32,306 nt of DNA from Alcaligenaceae bacterium (GCA_002737415.1 NSIQ01000013.1:79591-111896), one strand, 5' to 3'; positions 1 to 10,245 are shown, numbered from the stretch's first letter. Program-made: numbers and translations. The notes: generated by a model from the sequence alone, not told the origin.

Positions 1-3
1 TAA

Positions 4-1218
4 ATGCAGCTAGGCGATTTGAAGATTCAGCCCTTAGACGATTTGAAGGTGATTGATGTCTCGAGTTTTTTGGCAGGTCCATTTTGTTCAACCCAACTCG
101 CCGAGTTCGGGGCTGACGTTATTAAACTTGAACTTCCGGGGGTCGGTGATGCGTTGCGTCGTTTCGGCAGCATTACACCCAATGGCGATTCTTTACCATG
201 GTTGTCCGAGTGTCGTAACAAGAAATCTGCCACCCTCGATCTTCGTAAGCCCGAGGGCGCTGAGCTATTGAAGGCGCTCATTAAAGATGCTGATGTCTTG
301 GTAGAAAACTTTCAGCCTGGCACTCTAGAAAAATGGGGGCTTGGCTGGGATGTCTTAAAAGAAGTTAATCCCAGACTCATTATGGTTCGAATATCGGGCT
401 ATGGCCAAACTGGGCCTTACAGTCCACGGCCAGGATTTGGCCGCATTGGCAATGCCTTCGGTGGCCTATCTTACCTAGCTGGCTACCCTGACCGGCCGCC
501 CGTTACCCCAGGTTCGGCGACGATCCCCGATTACCTCGCTGGGCTATATGGTGCTTTGGGAGTCCTGCTTTGTATTCAGGCCCTTAAAAAAACAGGTCGG
601 GGTCAAGTGGTCGACATCGGGCTGTACGAACCTATCTTCCGTATTCTCGACGAAATTGCGCCGTCTTACCATATGAAAGGCTACGTGAGAGAGCGGATGG
701 GACCGGGTACAGTCAACGTCGTCCCACACAGCCATTACCCAACTAAGGATAATAAGTGGGTTGCAATAGCCTGCACGAGCGACAAAATTTTTGAACGATT
801 GGCACTCGCCATGGGTGTGCCTGAGTTTGGTGGAATGGGCAAATGGGGGACTATTGGTCAGCGCGAGGCAGAGCGTGCGCAAGTTGATGATTTTGTAACC
901 GCTTGGTGTTTGACGCAGACGCGCGAGCAAGCGTTATCGACTTGTGAGTCCTTTCAAGTACCGTGCGGATCGGTATACTCAATTGATGAAATATTTGTTG
1001 ATCCGCAATATGCTGCACGCGAGAATATTAAATATCTCAAAGACTCTTTTGGTCAAGAACATGCAATACCAAATTTAGTACCGCGTCTGACGGATACACC
1101 TGGTGAAATTCGAAGTCTCGGTCCTGCGCTGGGCCAGCACAATGAAGAGGTTTTTGGTAAGCGCCTTGGATTATCCGCTCAAAGGATCGCAGAACTAGCC
1201 AGCAAAGGCGTGATTTAA
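4..1218 (+). CDS. CaiB/BaiF family CoA-transferase (type III)
   Basis: 404-aa ORF. Family motifs include 'VIDVSSFLAGPFCSTQLAEFGADVIKLE', 'DVLVENFQPGTLEKWGLG' and 'GYGQTGPY'. The exact start codon is uncertain. Confidence 0.93.
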   Translation: MQLGDLKIQPLDDLKVIDVSSFLAGPFCSTQLAEFGADVIKLELPGVGDALRRFGSITPNGDSLPWLSECRNKKSATLDLRKPEGAELLKALIKDADVLVENFQPGTLEKWGLGWDVLKEVNPRLIMVRISGYGQTGPYSPRPGFGRIGNAFGGLSYLAGYPDRPPVTPGSATIPDYLAGLYGALGVLLCIQALKKTGRGQVVDIGLYEPIFRILDEIAPSYHMKGYVRERMGPGTVNVVPHSHYPTKDNKWVAIACTSDKIFERLALAMGVPEFGGMGKWGTIGQREAERAQVDDFVTAWCLTQTREQALSTCESFQVPCGSVYSIDEIFVDPQYAARENIKYLKDSFGQEHAIPNLVPRLTDTPGEIRSLGPALGQHNEEVFGKRLGLSAQRIAELASKGVI

Positions 1219-1237
1219 ACTAAAGACTGAGGGACGT

Positions 1238-2119
1238 ATGCGTAAATTGCCTTTTCTGCGCCGAACGATGCTGATGACTCCAGGTAACCGGCCAGAGCGT
1301 ATAAAAAAAGCATTGACCTATAAATGTGATGCGCTTGTTATTGATTTGGAAGACAGCATTCCAGCTGCGCAAAAAGAGACTGCTAGACAAATCACAAGCG
1401 AAACGATTCGGTCATTAACGGGCGCGAGACAAGAGATATGCGTTCGTATCAACGGCCTTGACTCCGCGCACGGTATGGCCGACTTGAGGGCTTTGCCACT
1501 CTCTTTGATTGACTCATTAATGGTGCCGAAAGTCGAATCGAGTCAAAGTCTTTTAGAACTCGAAGATCATCTCAAGATGCTGCAGGTCGATAGGGATCAA
1601 AAGCACCGCTTGCAGTTAATCGTCATGCTTGAGACTCCTAGAGGTATCTTAAATGCGTTGACCATTGCAGATACACTCAGTCGAACGACGGCGGTATTTT
1701 TTGGTTCTGGTGACTACTGCTCGGCGACAGGCGCTAAAGTGACGGCTACCTCTTTACAATACCCAAGGTCTGTAGTCAGTGCAGCGGCGGCAGCGTGCAA
1801 GATGCAAGCGATTGATGCCGCTTTTTTTGAGCGGGTGAAAGACGCGGAGGCGACTCGCGAGGACGCCCTGTTGGCACGCGAGTTTGGTTTTTGTGGCAAG
1901 GTTGTATTTCATCCAAATCAGATCGATGCCGTTAATGAAGTTTTTTCACCTTCGGACGCAGAGGTTGTTGCCGCAGAAAAGTTAATTGCTAATTATCACG
2001 ACAGTATTAAAAAAGGTTTTGGTACGGCAGTAGTAGACGGAGCATTTGTTGCTGTTGATTTGATTGCACCTGCGCAACGCACGGTCGATTTATCGCGATT
2101 TTTGAAGGCCTTAAAGTAA
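1238..2119 (+). CDS. HpcH/HpaI aldolase / citrate lyase beta-subunit (CitE)-like protein
   Basis: 293-aa ORF 19 bp downstream of the CoA-transferase. Motifs: 'RRTMLMTPGNRPERIKKAL', 'DALVIDLEDSIP', 'LIVMLETPRGILNA', 'GKVVFHPNQID'. Confidence 0.9.
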   Translation: MRKLPFLRRTMLMTPGNRPERIKKALTYKCDALVIDLEDSIPAAQKETARQITSETIRSLTGARQEICVRINGLDSAHGMADLRALPLSLIDSLMVPKVESSQSLLELEDHLKMLQVDRDQKHRLQLIVMLETPRGILNALTIADTLSRTTAVFFGSGDYCSATGAKVTATSLQYPRSVVSAAAAACKMQAIDAAFFERVKDAEATREDALLAREFGFCGKVVFHPNQIDAVNEVFSPSDAEVVAAEKLIANYHDSIKKGFGTAVVDGAFVAVDLIAPAQRTVDLSRFLKALK

Positions 2120-2138
2120 TTCATCACTGTATTTTATT

Positions 2139-3503
2139 CTAAGCCATTCGCGCTTTTGCAAGGTCTGGGCGATACGAATGCCAGTCAGTGGCATCTTGAA
2201 AAGCGCAGCCAACTCTCAAGAGTAAGGGTTCGTTCCAAGCGGCGGCCTCCAGCATCAGTCCGATCGGAAGCCCAAGCGATGAAAATCCACAGGGGACGGA
2301 CAGACCAGGAATTTTGGCAAATGCACCTGCATAGGTATTGGAGGTAACCGCGCGAGTCGCTTCGAATAAGTTACGATCCTCGATGATCGGTGGTGCCACA
2401 GTCTTCGTGGTGGGTGATAGCAGAATATCGACTTGGTTAAAAACTACTCGCATCTGACGCACCCAAGCCTCTCGGTGGCGCATTGCACGCGCGTAGTCAG
2501 TGCCGGTAAATGTCAGACCCATTCGCATACGTTCAAGGGTTTGTGGAGCCCAATTGTCGCCCCCGATACGGAGACGTTCTGCATGGGTTGCGCAGGCGTC
2601 CATATAAATGATGTGCGTCGCACTTAAATGCGCGCTCTCAGCGCCCGGTAAGGCCACATCAACCATCTGAGCGCCTAAGCTTTTCAGGGTGTGTATGGCT
2701 TGTTCAATCGCTGTGGCCACAGCCGGATCAAGGTCATCGAAATAGTGGTTAGAGGGCAAACCTATCTTCACCCCCTTAATACCTTGCCGGAGACTGGGTA
2801 AGAAATGTTCAAGCCTGAAAGGTTCGCTAATTGGATCCTCTGAATCGAATCCAGAGAGTACTGAAAAAAGCAGTGCAACTTCGTGTGCCGTACGGGCCAT
2901 AGGGCCTACCGTGTCATGCGTTTCGCTGACTGGCATGCAACCTGTATTGGGTACACTCCCAAGTGTGGTGCGAAGGCCAGTAATGCCATTAAGTGCAGCG
3001 GGTATTCGTACCGAGCCACCTGTGTCGGTGCCCAGCGCCATTTGGGACATCCCTGTTGCGACGACTACGCCTGATCCGCCGCTCGAGCCACCGGGAATAC
3101 GTGTAATGTCCCACGGATTTCGGCATTGACCAGAGACCGGATTATTTGAACGCACACCAAACGCGAATTCATGCAAGCTAGATTTTCCAACGATTACTGC
3201 CCCTGCTTGCCTTAGTCGGCTGACAACGGTCGCATCTTTCGTCGGAATATGATCTTTGAAAAAACCAGAGCCGTAGGTTGTGCGCAGTCCGGCGGTATCT
3301 AAATTATCTTTCACTGCTATGGGGATTCCGTGCAGTAGCCCAAGAGAGCGCCCCTGTTTTGCTGCATCGTCTGCGGCTTGAGCGGCTTGTCGCGCACTTT
3401 TAGCATCAACAATCATCATCGCATTAACATACGGGTTCCAGATGTCAACGGCCGCTAAACATTGTTCTAAGTGTTCGAGGGCGGAGAGAGGGGACGTTTT
3501 CAA
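2139..3503 (-). CDS. Amidase, amidase-signature family
   Basis: 454-aa ORF with catalytic Lys region 'GIPIAVKDNLDTAG', signature 'RIPGGSSGGSG' and 'LGTDTGGSVRIPAALNG'. The Ser-cisSer-Lys elements look intact. Confidence 0.93.
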   Translation of the reverse strand: MKTSPLSALEHLEQCLAAVDIWNPYVNAMMIVDAKSARQAAQAADDAAKQGRSLGLLHGIPIAVKDNLDTAGLRTTYGSGFFKDHIPTKDATVVSRLRQAGAVIVGKSSLHEFAFGVRSNNPVSGQCRNPWDITRIPGGSSGGSGVVVATGMSQMALGTDTGGSVRIPAALNGITGLRTTLGSVPNTGCMPVSETHDTVGPMARTAHEVALLFSVLSGFDSEDPISEPFRLEHFLPSLRQGIKGVKIGLPSNHYFDDLDPAVATAIEQAIHTLKSLGAQMVDVALPGAESAHLSATHIIYMDACATHAERLRIGGDNWAPQTLERMRMGLTFTGTDYARAMRHREAWVRQMRVVFNQVDILLSPTTKTVAPPIIEDRNLFEATRAVTSNTYAGAFAKIPGLSVPCGFSSLGLPIGLMLEAAAWNEPLLLRVGCAFQDATDWHSYRPDLAKARMA

Positions 3504-3535
3504 GGTGAGCTCACAAAACTTGATGTTTATTATAT

Positions 3536-3547
3536 TTGTCCGTACAA
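3536..3547. promoter_or_regulatory. Candidate GntR-type operator TTGT-CCGT-ACAA upstream of the amidase
   Basis: Short inverted repeat TTGTCCGTACAA, 33 bp upstream of the minus-strand amidase start, between that gene and the GntR gene. Confidence 0.35.
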
Positions 3548-3567
3548 TTAAATCGAATGTAACATCG

Positions 3568-4317
3568 TTAAACAGGTTGAGTGCGAAATCTTGAACTTTG
3601 CATAAAGCGCCCGCTGGGATACAAACTGCTGCTGATTTGTACGATTGACCCGGCTTTATCGTAATAGGTACGTCTGATCTTCAATGCCGCCTGTCCTTCT
3701 TCTGCTCTCAGTATTAGGGCCTGATCTTTGTTTAAGTTATCTGCAGTGATATCTTGAAAAATTTCAACGATTTTGACGCGATGCTTCGCTTCAATCATTG
3801 AGTAAATTGGTTTGAATAATATCTTGGCCCCTTTCAGCACGTCTCCATATTCTGGCACCACGTAAAGTTGTAAGTAGCTCAACGGTTTTAGATGATCGGG
3901 CATTGTCCTAATAATGATTGCCGCCACCCACGGCTGGCCGATTGGGCAGTTTATTTCTTTAGCTAGCAACGCATCCGTTCGAATTTTTTTTACGCTTACA
4001 ACGTGCATTTCTGTGGCATAAACAAACTGGAGTAAGTCAGCGATCGTGTTGATACCGTGTAAAAACTTTGACTCTGTAGACTGGCGTTTGACGATGGTGC
4101 CGATGCGCGCTCGAGAGGCAATCAAGCCGTCTTCTTTGAGTTCGCGCAGCGCTTGGCGAACCGTGTGGCGACTTACCTTGTGTATTTTGGATAGAGTGTC
4201 TTCGGTTGGAAGGATCTCGCCAATCGGATGCTTACCCGACTCGATGTCGATCGTTAACTGCAAAGCTAAACGCTTATAAATAGGTTGAGTTTTTTTAGTT
4301 TGAATCATTTTTTTCAT
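3568..4317 (-). CDS. GntR family transcriptional regulator (UTRA/HutC-like)
   Basis: 249 aa. N-terminal wHTH 'PIYKRLALQLTIDIESGKHPIGEILPTEDTLSKIHKVSRHTVRQALRELKEDGLI', followed by a UTRA-like C-terminal domain. Confidence 0.9.
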   Translation of the reverse strand: MKKMIQTKKTQPIYKRLALQLTIDIESGKHPIGEILPTEDTLSKIHKVSRHTVRQALRELKEDGLIASRARIGTIVKRQSTESKFLHGINTIADLLQFVYATEMHVVSVKKIRTDALLAKEINCPIGQPWVAAIIIRTMPDHLKPLSYLQLYVVPEYGDVLKGAKILFKPIYSMIEAKHRVKIVEIFQDITADNLNKDQALILRAEEGQAALKIRRTYYDKAGSIVQISSSLYPSGRFMQSSRFRTQPV

Positions 4318-4351
4318 TACTTTTTTATATGTTGTTACGGCGTCTTCGTAC

Positions 4352-4370
4352 TTGTCGTGAGGTCCGACAA
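4352..4370. promoter_or_regulatory. Candidate operator TTGTCG-N7-CGACAA in the gntR/dctP divergent intergenic region
   Basis: Perfect 6-bp inverted repeat with a 7-bp spacer, TTGTCGTGAGGTCCGACAA. Confidence 0.4.
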
Positions 4371-4438
4371 AAATTTCTAAACGTTGGTATTTTTAACTTA
4401 CACCGGCAGCGGTTTTGATCAATCAAATGGGGATCATA

Positions 4439-5449
4439 ATGAAAATTATAGTGAAATCAGCTTTGCAAATCTCTTTATTTATGACGATTATTATCCAAGG
4501 GTTGGTGTTGACACCGTGTCGTGCGGCCGATATGGTGGTGACTAGTGAGATCCCTCTCATTGTTAACCCGAGTCCGTACATTACGGAATTTGTCGAGGCC
4601 GTCACCAAACGTACAAACGGCGCGCTCAATGGCAAGTATTTCCATGCCGCTTCTTTGTACAACGATAGAGATGCTATTGCCGCGCTCGGTACAGGAGCTG
4701 TGCAAATAGTCTTTCCTGTGACTTCTCGACTCGAACAAATGGATGCGCGCGTAGGCGTTGCTAGTCTGCCATTCTCTTTGAGCTCGACTAAGATGCTCAA
4801 CAAATGCTTTGCTGATGGGTACACTAAGCTCCTGTCGTCGTTTGTGGAGCCTAAGGGCGCCAAGATTCTTGGCATACTACGCACCGCAGATCTGATGTTT
4901 TTGATGAAGAGTCGAGACGTCCAAAAACTAGAAGATCTAAAGGGGCAAAAAATTCGTGTGATCTCTGGCGGAATTATTTTAGATACTATTAAATCTGTCG
5001 GAGCCAGTCCTGTGGCCTTGGCTGCGCCAGAGCTATCGCCGGCAATTTCTCAAGGGGTAATCGACGGCATGATCACATCGCCTGCCGGTTGGGCCGATGT
5101 GGTGGGTATCACGGCCAAGTATGCAACGCTTGTCCCCGGTATGTCTCTTGCAACATCTGCTGTACTGGTAGATAAGAAATGGTTTGATGGCCTACCCGTC
5201 GCACAGCGTCAGACGATTCAAGAGGTGATCGACGAAATTATTAAACGTCAGTGGATTGAAACGGTTGCGAAAGACGAGATGTTGATCAAACGCATGATAG
5301 ATTTAGGTGGTTCGTATCGCGTGATGGCACCCGCTGAAGTCGAGCGACTAAAAGGAAAATTTTTAGATGCTGGGGCTAATTTTAGAAAACAGCATGACTC
5401 CACAATCAAAAATGCTGAGCAATTAGAAAAATCTTGCGGCCTAAGTTAA
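4439..5449 (+). CDS. TRAP transporter substrate-binding protein DctP (system 1)
   Basis: Signal-peptide-like N terminus from the ATG at 4439 (the ORF track starts at 4415). DctP motifs: 'EAVTKRTNGAL', 'EDLKGQKIRVISGG', 'GVIDGMITSPAGW'. Confidence 0.85.
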   Translation: MKIIVKSALQISLFMTIIIQGLVLTPCRAADMVVTSEIPLIVNPSPYITEFVEAVTKRTNGALNGKYFHAASLYNDRDAIAALGTGAVQIVFPVTSRLEQMDARVGVASLPFSLSSTKMLNKCFADGYTKLLSSFVEPKGAKILGILRTADLMFLMKSRDVQKLEDLKGQKIRVISGGIILDTIKSVGASPVALAAPELSPAISQGVIDGMITSPAGWADVVGITAKYATLVPGMSLATSAVLVDKKWFDGLPVAQRQTIQEVIDEIIKRQWIETVAKDEMLIKRMIDLGGSYRVMAPAEVERLKGKFLDAGANFRKQHDSTIKNAEQLEKSCGLS

Positions 5450-5502
5450 GTCACAACATTTTTTAACAAACTAAACGTAGTGATCAATGGTTTCTTTGTG
5501 GA

Positions 5503-6087
5503 GTGATGCTAGTGATGAACAAAACTAAGCGACCTTTCGGAGAGGCTGGACCGGTCTTAGATTTTTTTCTTACGATTGCAACAGTCCTGTCTTTGCTCGC
5601 TACGGCAATAATGATCCTTGAAGGATTAAGCCGCTATCTGCTTAACGTAAGCTATTTTTGGGCAGAAGAGTCTGTACGATTCATGATGGTTTGGTCGTTC
5701 AGCTTAACGGTTGGTTTTGCAGGGTTTAAAAAGCTTCATATACGTACGGAGTTGTTGGTGCAGAAATTCTCGCTGACTACGCAGCGTCTTTGTTGGATTT
5801 TATCCTGCACAACGGGTATCAGCTTTGCCATTATTTTGATTTATTCATCGATTCCACAAATTATTCGCTATTTCGATACAGATATGGTTTCTGAATCAAA
5901 TATTGAGTTGCCTATGTGGATCGTGTATCTCTCAATGCCTATCGCTGGCGTTGGCTTGCTTTGGTACTACCTGTGCGCCGCCCGCTACGCGTGGTCAGTA
6001 GGAGATCCATTCGCCGCAGAACCATTAAATGATGCGACCGATTCGCAATCTGCAGGAACTGATGCCATCAGGAATCCACTTTTATGA
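5503..6087 (+). CDS. TRAP transporter small permease DctQ (system 1)
   Basis: 194 aa with four hydrophobic segments. 'FWAEESVRFMMVWSFSLTVGFAGFKKLHIRTE' is typical of DctQ. The stop overlaps the DctM start (ATGA). Confidence 0.88.
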   Translation: MMLVMNKTKRPFGEAGPVLDFFLTIATVLSLLATAIMILEGLSRYLLNVSYFWAEESVRFMMVWSFSLTVGFAGFKKLHIRTELLVQKFSLTTQRLCWILSCTTGISFAIILIYSSIPQIIRYFDTDMVSESNIELPMWIVYLSMPIAGVGLLWYYLCAARYAWSVGDPFAAEPLNDATDSQSAGTDAIRNPLL

Positions 6088-7352
6088 CTTTGATACTCGC
6101 TCTTATCGGTTTATTAGGTCTTATGGCTCTTGGCAGTCATGTTGCGACGACGATGGGGATCATCTCTAGCGTTGTGGCTTTATCGATTGATAACGTGCCC
6201 ATTGCAGTGATCGCGCAGACGGCATTCAAGTCAATCAACAGCTACCCACTCATGGCAGTCCCGATGTTCATATTAATGGGCAACATCATGATGAGGGGCA
6301 ATATCGTATTCATCTTGGTCGAGTTAATCGGGAGTCTTGTAAGATTTTTCAAGGGTGGTTTAGCACTGACCGTCATGTTAGCTTGCGTATTTTTTGCTGC
6401 GATTTCTGGCTCTAGTGTTGCGTCCGCTTCGGCAATCGGCGCCTCAACCGTAGAAGAACTTAAGCGTGAACGTTATCCCGTCAATTTTTCAGCGGCACTG
6501 GTCGCTGTAGGTGGTACGCTTGGCCTAATGATCCCGCCTTCGTTAGGATTTATTTTAATCGGCTCAATCGTCGGTATTCCAGTAGACAAACTTTTTATCG
6601 CAGGCATTGTGCCTGGATTATTTGAAGCGGCCTTGCTTTTAATCACAACGTATTTCATTTGTCGAAAAAATGGCTACGGATCGCAACATGCATCGATCGA
6701 TGTAAAAGGATTTTTTAATAGACTCCCACGAGCAAGTGGTGCATTGTCAATGCCTGTCCTGATTATGGGAAGCATTTACTTTGGATTGTTCACCCCCACA
6801 GAGGTATCAGCCGTTGCCGTTGGGTTTGCAATCGTGCTATGTGTATACATATATCGTACTTTGAACTGGCGAGATATTTGGGGTATTTCGAAAGAATCAG
6901 TGATGCAATCAAGTATGATTTTCGCCGTTGTGCTCGGTGGTAGTTTGATCGGTTTCGTTTTAGCACGTATGGGAGCGTCGGCCGCACTCGTGCAGTTTAT
7001 GATCGAAATGGACATGAAGCCTTGGCAGTTTTTAATACTAGCGAATGTCATTTTGTTGATCTTAGGAATGTTTGTAGACGGCGTCGCAATGATCGTGTTG
7101 ACCGCCCCTTTGTTGTTTCCGATTGCCACGCAACTTGGTATTAATCCCATACACTTTGCAGTAATCATGGTGGCTAATGTTGAAATTGCCACGTTGACGC
7201 CTCCCATCGGACTAAACCTTTTTGTCATGAGTTCGATCGCAAAAATACCAATCGAGTCGGTCGTGCGCGGAGTCGTTCCTTTTTTTGCTACTCGATTGAT
7301 AGCGCTCGGAGTTTTAACCTACGTGCCATGGCTCAGCTTAGTTTTGTTGTAA
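6084..7352 (+). CDS. TRAP transporter large permease DctM (system 1)
   Basis: 422-aa polytopic protein. Motifs: 'SINSYPLMAVPMFILMGNIM', 'SGSSVASASAIG', 'GGTLGLMIPPSLGFI', 'TLTPPIGLNLFV'. Confidence 0.93.
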   Translation: MTLILALIGLLGLMALGSHVATTMGIISSVVALSIDNVPIAVIAQTAFKSINSYPLMAVPMFILMGNIMMRGNIVFILVELIGSLVRFFKGGLALTVMLACVFFAAISGSSVASASAIGASTVEELKRERYPVNFSAALVAVGGTLGLMIPPSLGFILIGSIVGIPVDKLFIAGIVPGLFEAALLLITTYFICRKNGYGSQHASIDVKGFFNRLPRASGALSMPVLIMGSIYFGLFTPTEVSAVAVGFAIVLCVYIYRTLNWRDIWGISKESVMQSSMIFAVVLGGSLIGFVLARMGASAALVQFMIEMDMKPWQFLILANVILLILGMFVDGVAMIVLTAPLLFPIATQLGINPIHFAVIMVANVEIATLTPPIGLNLFVMSSIAKIPIESVVRGVVPFFATRLIALGVLTYVPWLSLVLL

Positions 7353-7691
7353 CCCTTAAGATACGCTGTCTGGATATCCTTGGCGTCGAGCCTGAGCTGA
7401 GGTCGTTTAATGTTTAAACGATGTTTAAGCTTTTTAATTTTTCTAGTCACGCCGCACTTGAGCGGTGCAATGGCTTTTCTAAGGGTTACCATTAAATCGA
7501 CAGATCGTTGGACAGCATGACGATAAGGCGAGGGTCCTTCGAATCGCAGGAGCCTGTGAGGCATCTACGCCGTGGCGCAAAAAGAGACTGAAGCTATACG
7601 TTAATTGGTCGTAAGGTTGTCACGCCAGTTCGATCGCATCAAATATTAGGTGTAGTTTGATCCAACAGAATAGTCCAACGACATAAGACTG

Positions 7692-9059
7692 ATGAATACA
7701 CAAAATGAAAGTGCAACGGTTGCAACAAAACGAGCGCTGGAGAACATCGCGCGCTATAACCCGATCGTCAACGCTATGATTAGTGTGGTGACAGACCAAG
7801 CGCTAGCGCGTGCAGTCCAGCTAGACGCTCTACCTGCAAATGCCCAAGGGCCGTTGCATGGGATGGTCGTGAACTTAAAAGACAACATCGACCTGGCCGG
7901 ATCTGTTACGACCGCTGCATCCGTTATTTTGAAAGACAATTTAGCGCAACAAAACGCCTTCATCACAGACCGTTTAATTGCGGCGGGCGCCATTATTATT
8001 GGGAAATCAAACCTACACGAGTGGGTCTTTGGCCCAACAAGTCAAAGCAAGCATTTTGGGCCTGTCAAAAACCCGTGGGATCCTTCACGTATCCCAGGCG
8101 GTTCGAGCGGCGGCTCGGGGGCCTCTGTCGCGAGCGAAATGTGTACCGTTTCAATTGGCAGCGACACGGCAGGGTCGATCAGAATTCCCTCAGCGTTTAA
8201 CGGATTAGCCGGTTTACGGCCTTCTGTGGGAAGAATATCTTGCACAGGTAGTGTCGGCGTAAGCCCCCCTTTCGACGTTCTCGGCCCTTTAGGAAAATCC
8301 GTATCTGATGTCGCTCGTGTTTTTCAGGTGATTGCGGGCTATGACCCCTCAGATCCCATGTCAATCGACCGCCCCGTGTCTGATACCTTGAGCACGTTGA
8401 ATGAGAGCGTTCGTGGCAAGCGCATTGGATTCATGCGCCGCTGGTACTTTGATCATATATCTAAAGAATTACAAACCGCGCTTGAGAATGCGTTAGACGT
8501 TTTCAAAAGCCTGGGTGTCGAGATCGTCGAATTAGACTTGGGGGATGTTGATCGCGCCCAAGAGATGTTAGGTTTTCGATTAATTTTGGCTGACGCTTTC
8601 GAAAAGCACCGAGAACAACTCGCTCAGCGACCTAACGATTATGGCGCGGATATCCAAATGCGACTTGCCATCGGAGGTAGAGTAAGCGGCCCAGATTACG
8701 CCGAAGCACTGCGCTGGGTTGAGGCTTGGCGACACCGGCTGTCTCGCTTATTCACCCAGGTTGACGCTATGTTGTGTCCAACCACGCCCATACTTCCCCC
8801 TTTAAGAGCGGATTTAGAGTTTGCCCAGGCGATTCGCACGATTCCGAAATTTACCTGCGTGTATGCGGCCGCTGGCGTTCCAAGCCTTGCGCTTCCATGC
8901 GGATTTTCGGCGGAAGGCCTGCCATTGTCTATGGAGCTCGCGGGCTCGACCTTTGGTGAAGCCACAATATTGCAGTTGGGTCATGCTTTTCAGAAAGTCA
9001 CCGCGTATCACCAGCGACGACCTACGCTTATTTCATACGATTTTCCTAAAAGGGATTGA
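7692..9059 (+). CDS. Amidase, amidase-signature family (second copy)
   Basis: 455 aa with 'MVVNLKDNIDLAG', 'RIPGGSSGGSGASVAS' and 'IGSDTAGSIRIPSAFNG'. Confidence 0.93.
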   Translation: MNTQNESATVATKRALENIARYNPIVNAMISVVTDQALARAVQLDALPANAQGPLHGMVVNLKDNIDLAGSVTTAASVILKDNLAQQNAFITDRLIAAGAIIIGKSNLHEWVFGPTSQSKHFGPVKNPWDPSRIPGGSSGGSGASVASEMCTVSIGSDTAGSIRIPSAFNGLAGLRPSVGRISCTGSVGVSPPFDVLGPLGKSVSDVARVFQVIAGYDPSDPMSIDRPVSDTLSTLNESVRGKRIGFMRRWYFDHISKELQTALENALDVFKSLGVEIVELDLGDVDRAQEMLGFRLILADAFEKHREQLAQRPNDYGADIQMRLAIGGRVSGPDYAEALRWVEAWRHRLSRLFTQVDAMLCPTTPILPPLRADLEFAQAIRTIPKFTCVYAAAGVPSLALPCGFSAEGLPLSMELAGSTFGEATILQLGHAFQKVTAYHQRRPTLISYDFPKRD

Positions 9060-9159
9060 TTCGATGATTTTTTGCAAAGATGCGCCTTGACCAGCTATTG
9101 ATTTCCGCATTAAATTGAAAGAGTTCAAGATGCTTCCCACAACTTTGGAGAACCAACCC

Positions 9160-10245
9160 ATGAAATTTGCCCCCTTGTTGCAATCTGTCTTGCTTGCCGC
9201 CGGTCTATCGATCGCTGCGTTCAATGTTTCAGCCCAACCAACGATGAAGTTAAAGGTGGCCTCTAATTACCCGGCTACCTCTCTTTTTAGCAAGGTACAG
9301 CAACACTATTTGGACGAAGTCACGCAGCGCACGAACGGGCGCGTTACTTTTGAATACTATTATGGTGGTGTGCTACTCAAAGCGTCCGACGTATACCCAG
9401 GACTAAGCCGTGGTGCGGTGGATATCGGATTTACCGTACCCGCAGCCTTTAACCCTCGCGAGTATCCCTTGGCTGGAGTCACGCTGCCCTTTGTTACCGA
9501 AAATGTGCAAGCTGCGAGCTACGCGTTTCGCGACTGGTACAACAATACGCCTGAGGTCCAAAAAGAATTTCAGCGCAACAATGTTCATGTGCTCCTGACA
9601 ATTCCAGCAGCCGAAAATGTGCTGTGGAGCATGAAAAAAGTCACGACGGCTGCAGATCTTAAAGGAATGCGTATTCGCACATTGGCCGGACCTGCCGATG
9701 CGCTCGTTGCTCTTGGCGCAACAGCGGTAACAGTTCCCTACACCGACGCGATCGATTTGCTAACGAGAGGTGGGGTCGATGCCATTTCCACGACGCCTTT
9801 CGAGCAAGGCGTCAAGGACGGACTCCCTGAAATGGTTAACTATCTGTCTCCCGCCGCGCGCATGGGAATATTTGCCACAGTCATCACCTCAATCAATCTG
9901 GATAAGTGGAAGGCAATGCCTAAAGATATCCAAGAGATCTTTACAAGTTCAGCCAATAACGCCTTAAAGTTTTATGCAACTGCGCAAGGCAAAGAGGTAG
10001 ACGAGTCTGTTGATATTTTGCTCAAAGCTAAAAAGGTTCAAGTCGTTCCGATGGATCCTGCCGAGGAAAAAAGATGGCGTGAAGCCACAAACGATGTGAT
10101 TATAAATAAATATAATGCTCAGGTGGCTCGCGTGGGTGCGGATGGCACAGCACTATTGGCCTCGTACACGAGTTTGGTACGCAAATATGAAAAAGAATAT
10201 CCCTACATTACAGGTATCGATCGTTTCGTAGCGCGTAAAAAATGA
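9160..10245 (+). CDS. TRAP transporter substrate-binding protein DctP (system 2)
   Basis: Signal-like N terminus from ATG 9160 (the ORF track starts at 9115). Motifs: 'YLDEVTQRTNGRVTFEYYYGGVLL', 'ADLKGMRIRTLAGP', 'GGVDAISTTPFEQG'. Confidence 0.88.
   Translation: MKFAPLLQSVLLAAGLSIAAFNVSAQPTMKLKVASNYPATSLFSKVQQHYLDEVTQRTNGRVTFEYYYGGVLLKASDVYPGLSRGAVDIGFTVPAAFNPREYPLAGVTLPFVTENVQAASYAFRDWYNNTPEVQKEFQRNNVHVLLTIPAAENVLWSMKKVTTAADLKGMRIRTLAGPADALVALGATAVTVPYTDAIDLLTRGGVDAISTTPFEQGVKDGLPEMVNYLSPAARMGIFATVITSINLDKWKAMPKDIQEIFTSSANNALKFYATAQGKEVDESVDILLKAKKVQVVPMDPAEEKRWREATNDVIINKYNAQVARVGADGTALLASYTSLVRKYEKEYPYITGIDRFVARKK

Noticed and set aside
544-930. 128-aa minus-strand ORF
   Set aside because: Fully antisense to the CaiB coding sequence with no recognisable motif.
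4423-4884. 153-aa antisense ORF on the minus strand
   Set aside because: Lies entirely within the well-supported dctP gene region and shows no family motifs; a shadow ORF.
6776-7228. 150-aa minus-strand ORF
   Set aside because: Antisense to dctM; composition is a mirror of hydrophobic codons.
7319-7564. 81-aa minus-strand ORF in the gap between TRAP 1 and amidase 2
   Set aside because: Basic low-complexity product with no motif, overlapping the dctM 3' end; the gap is better read as regulatory.
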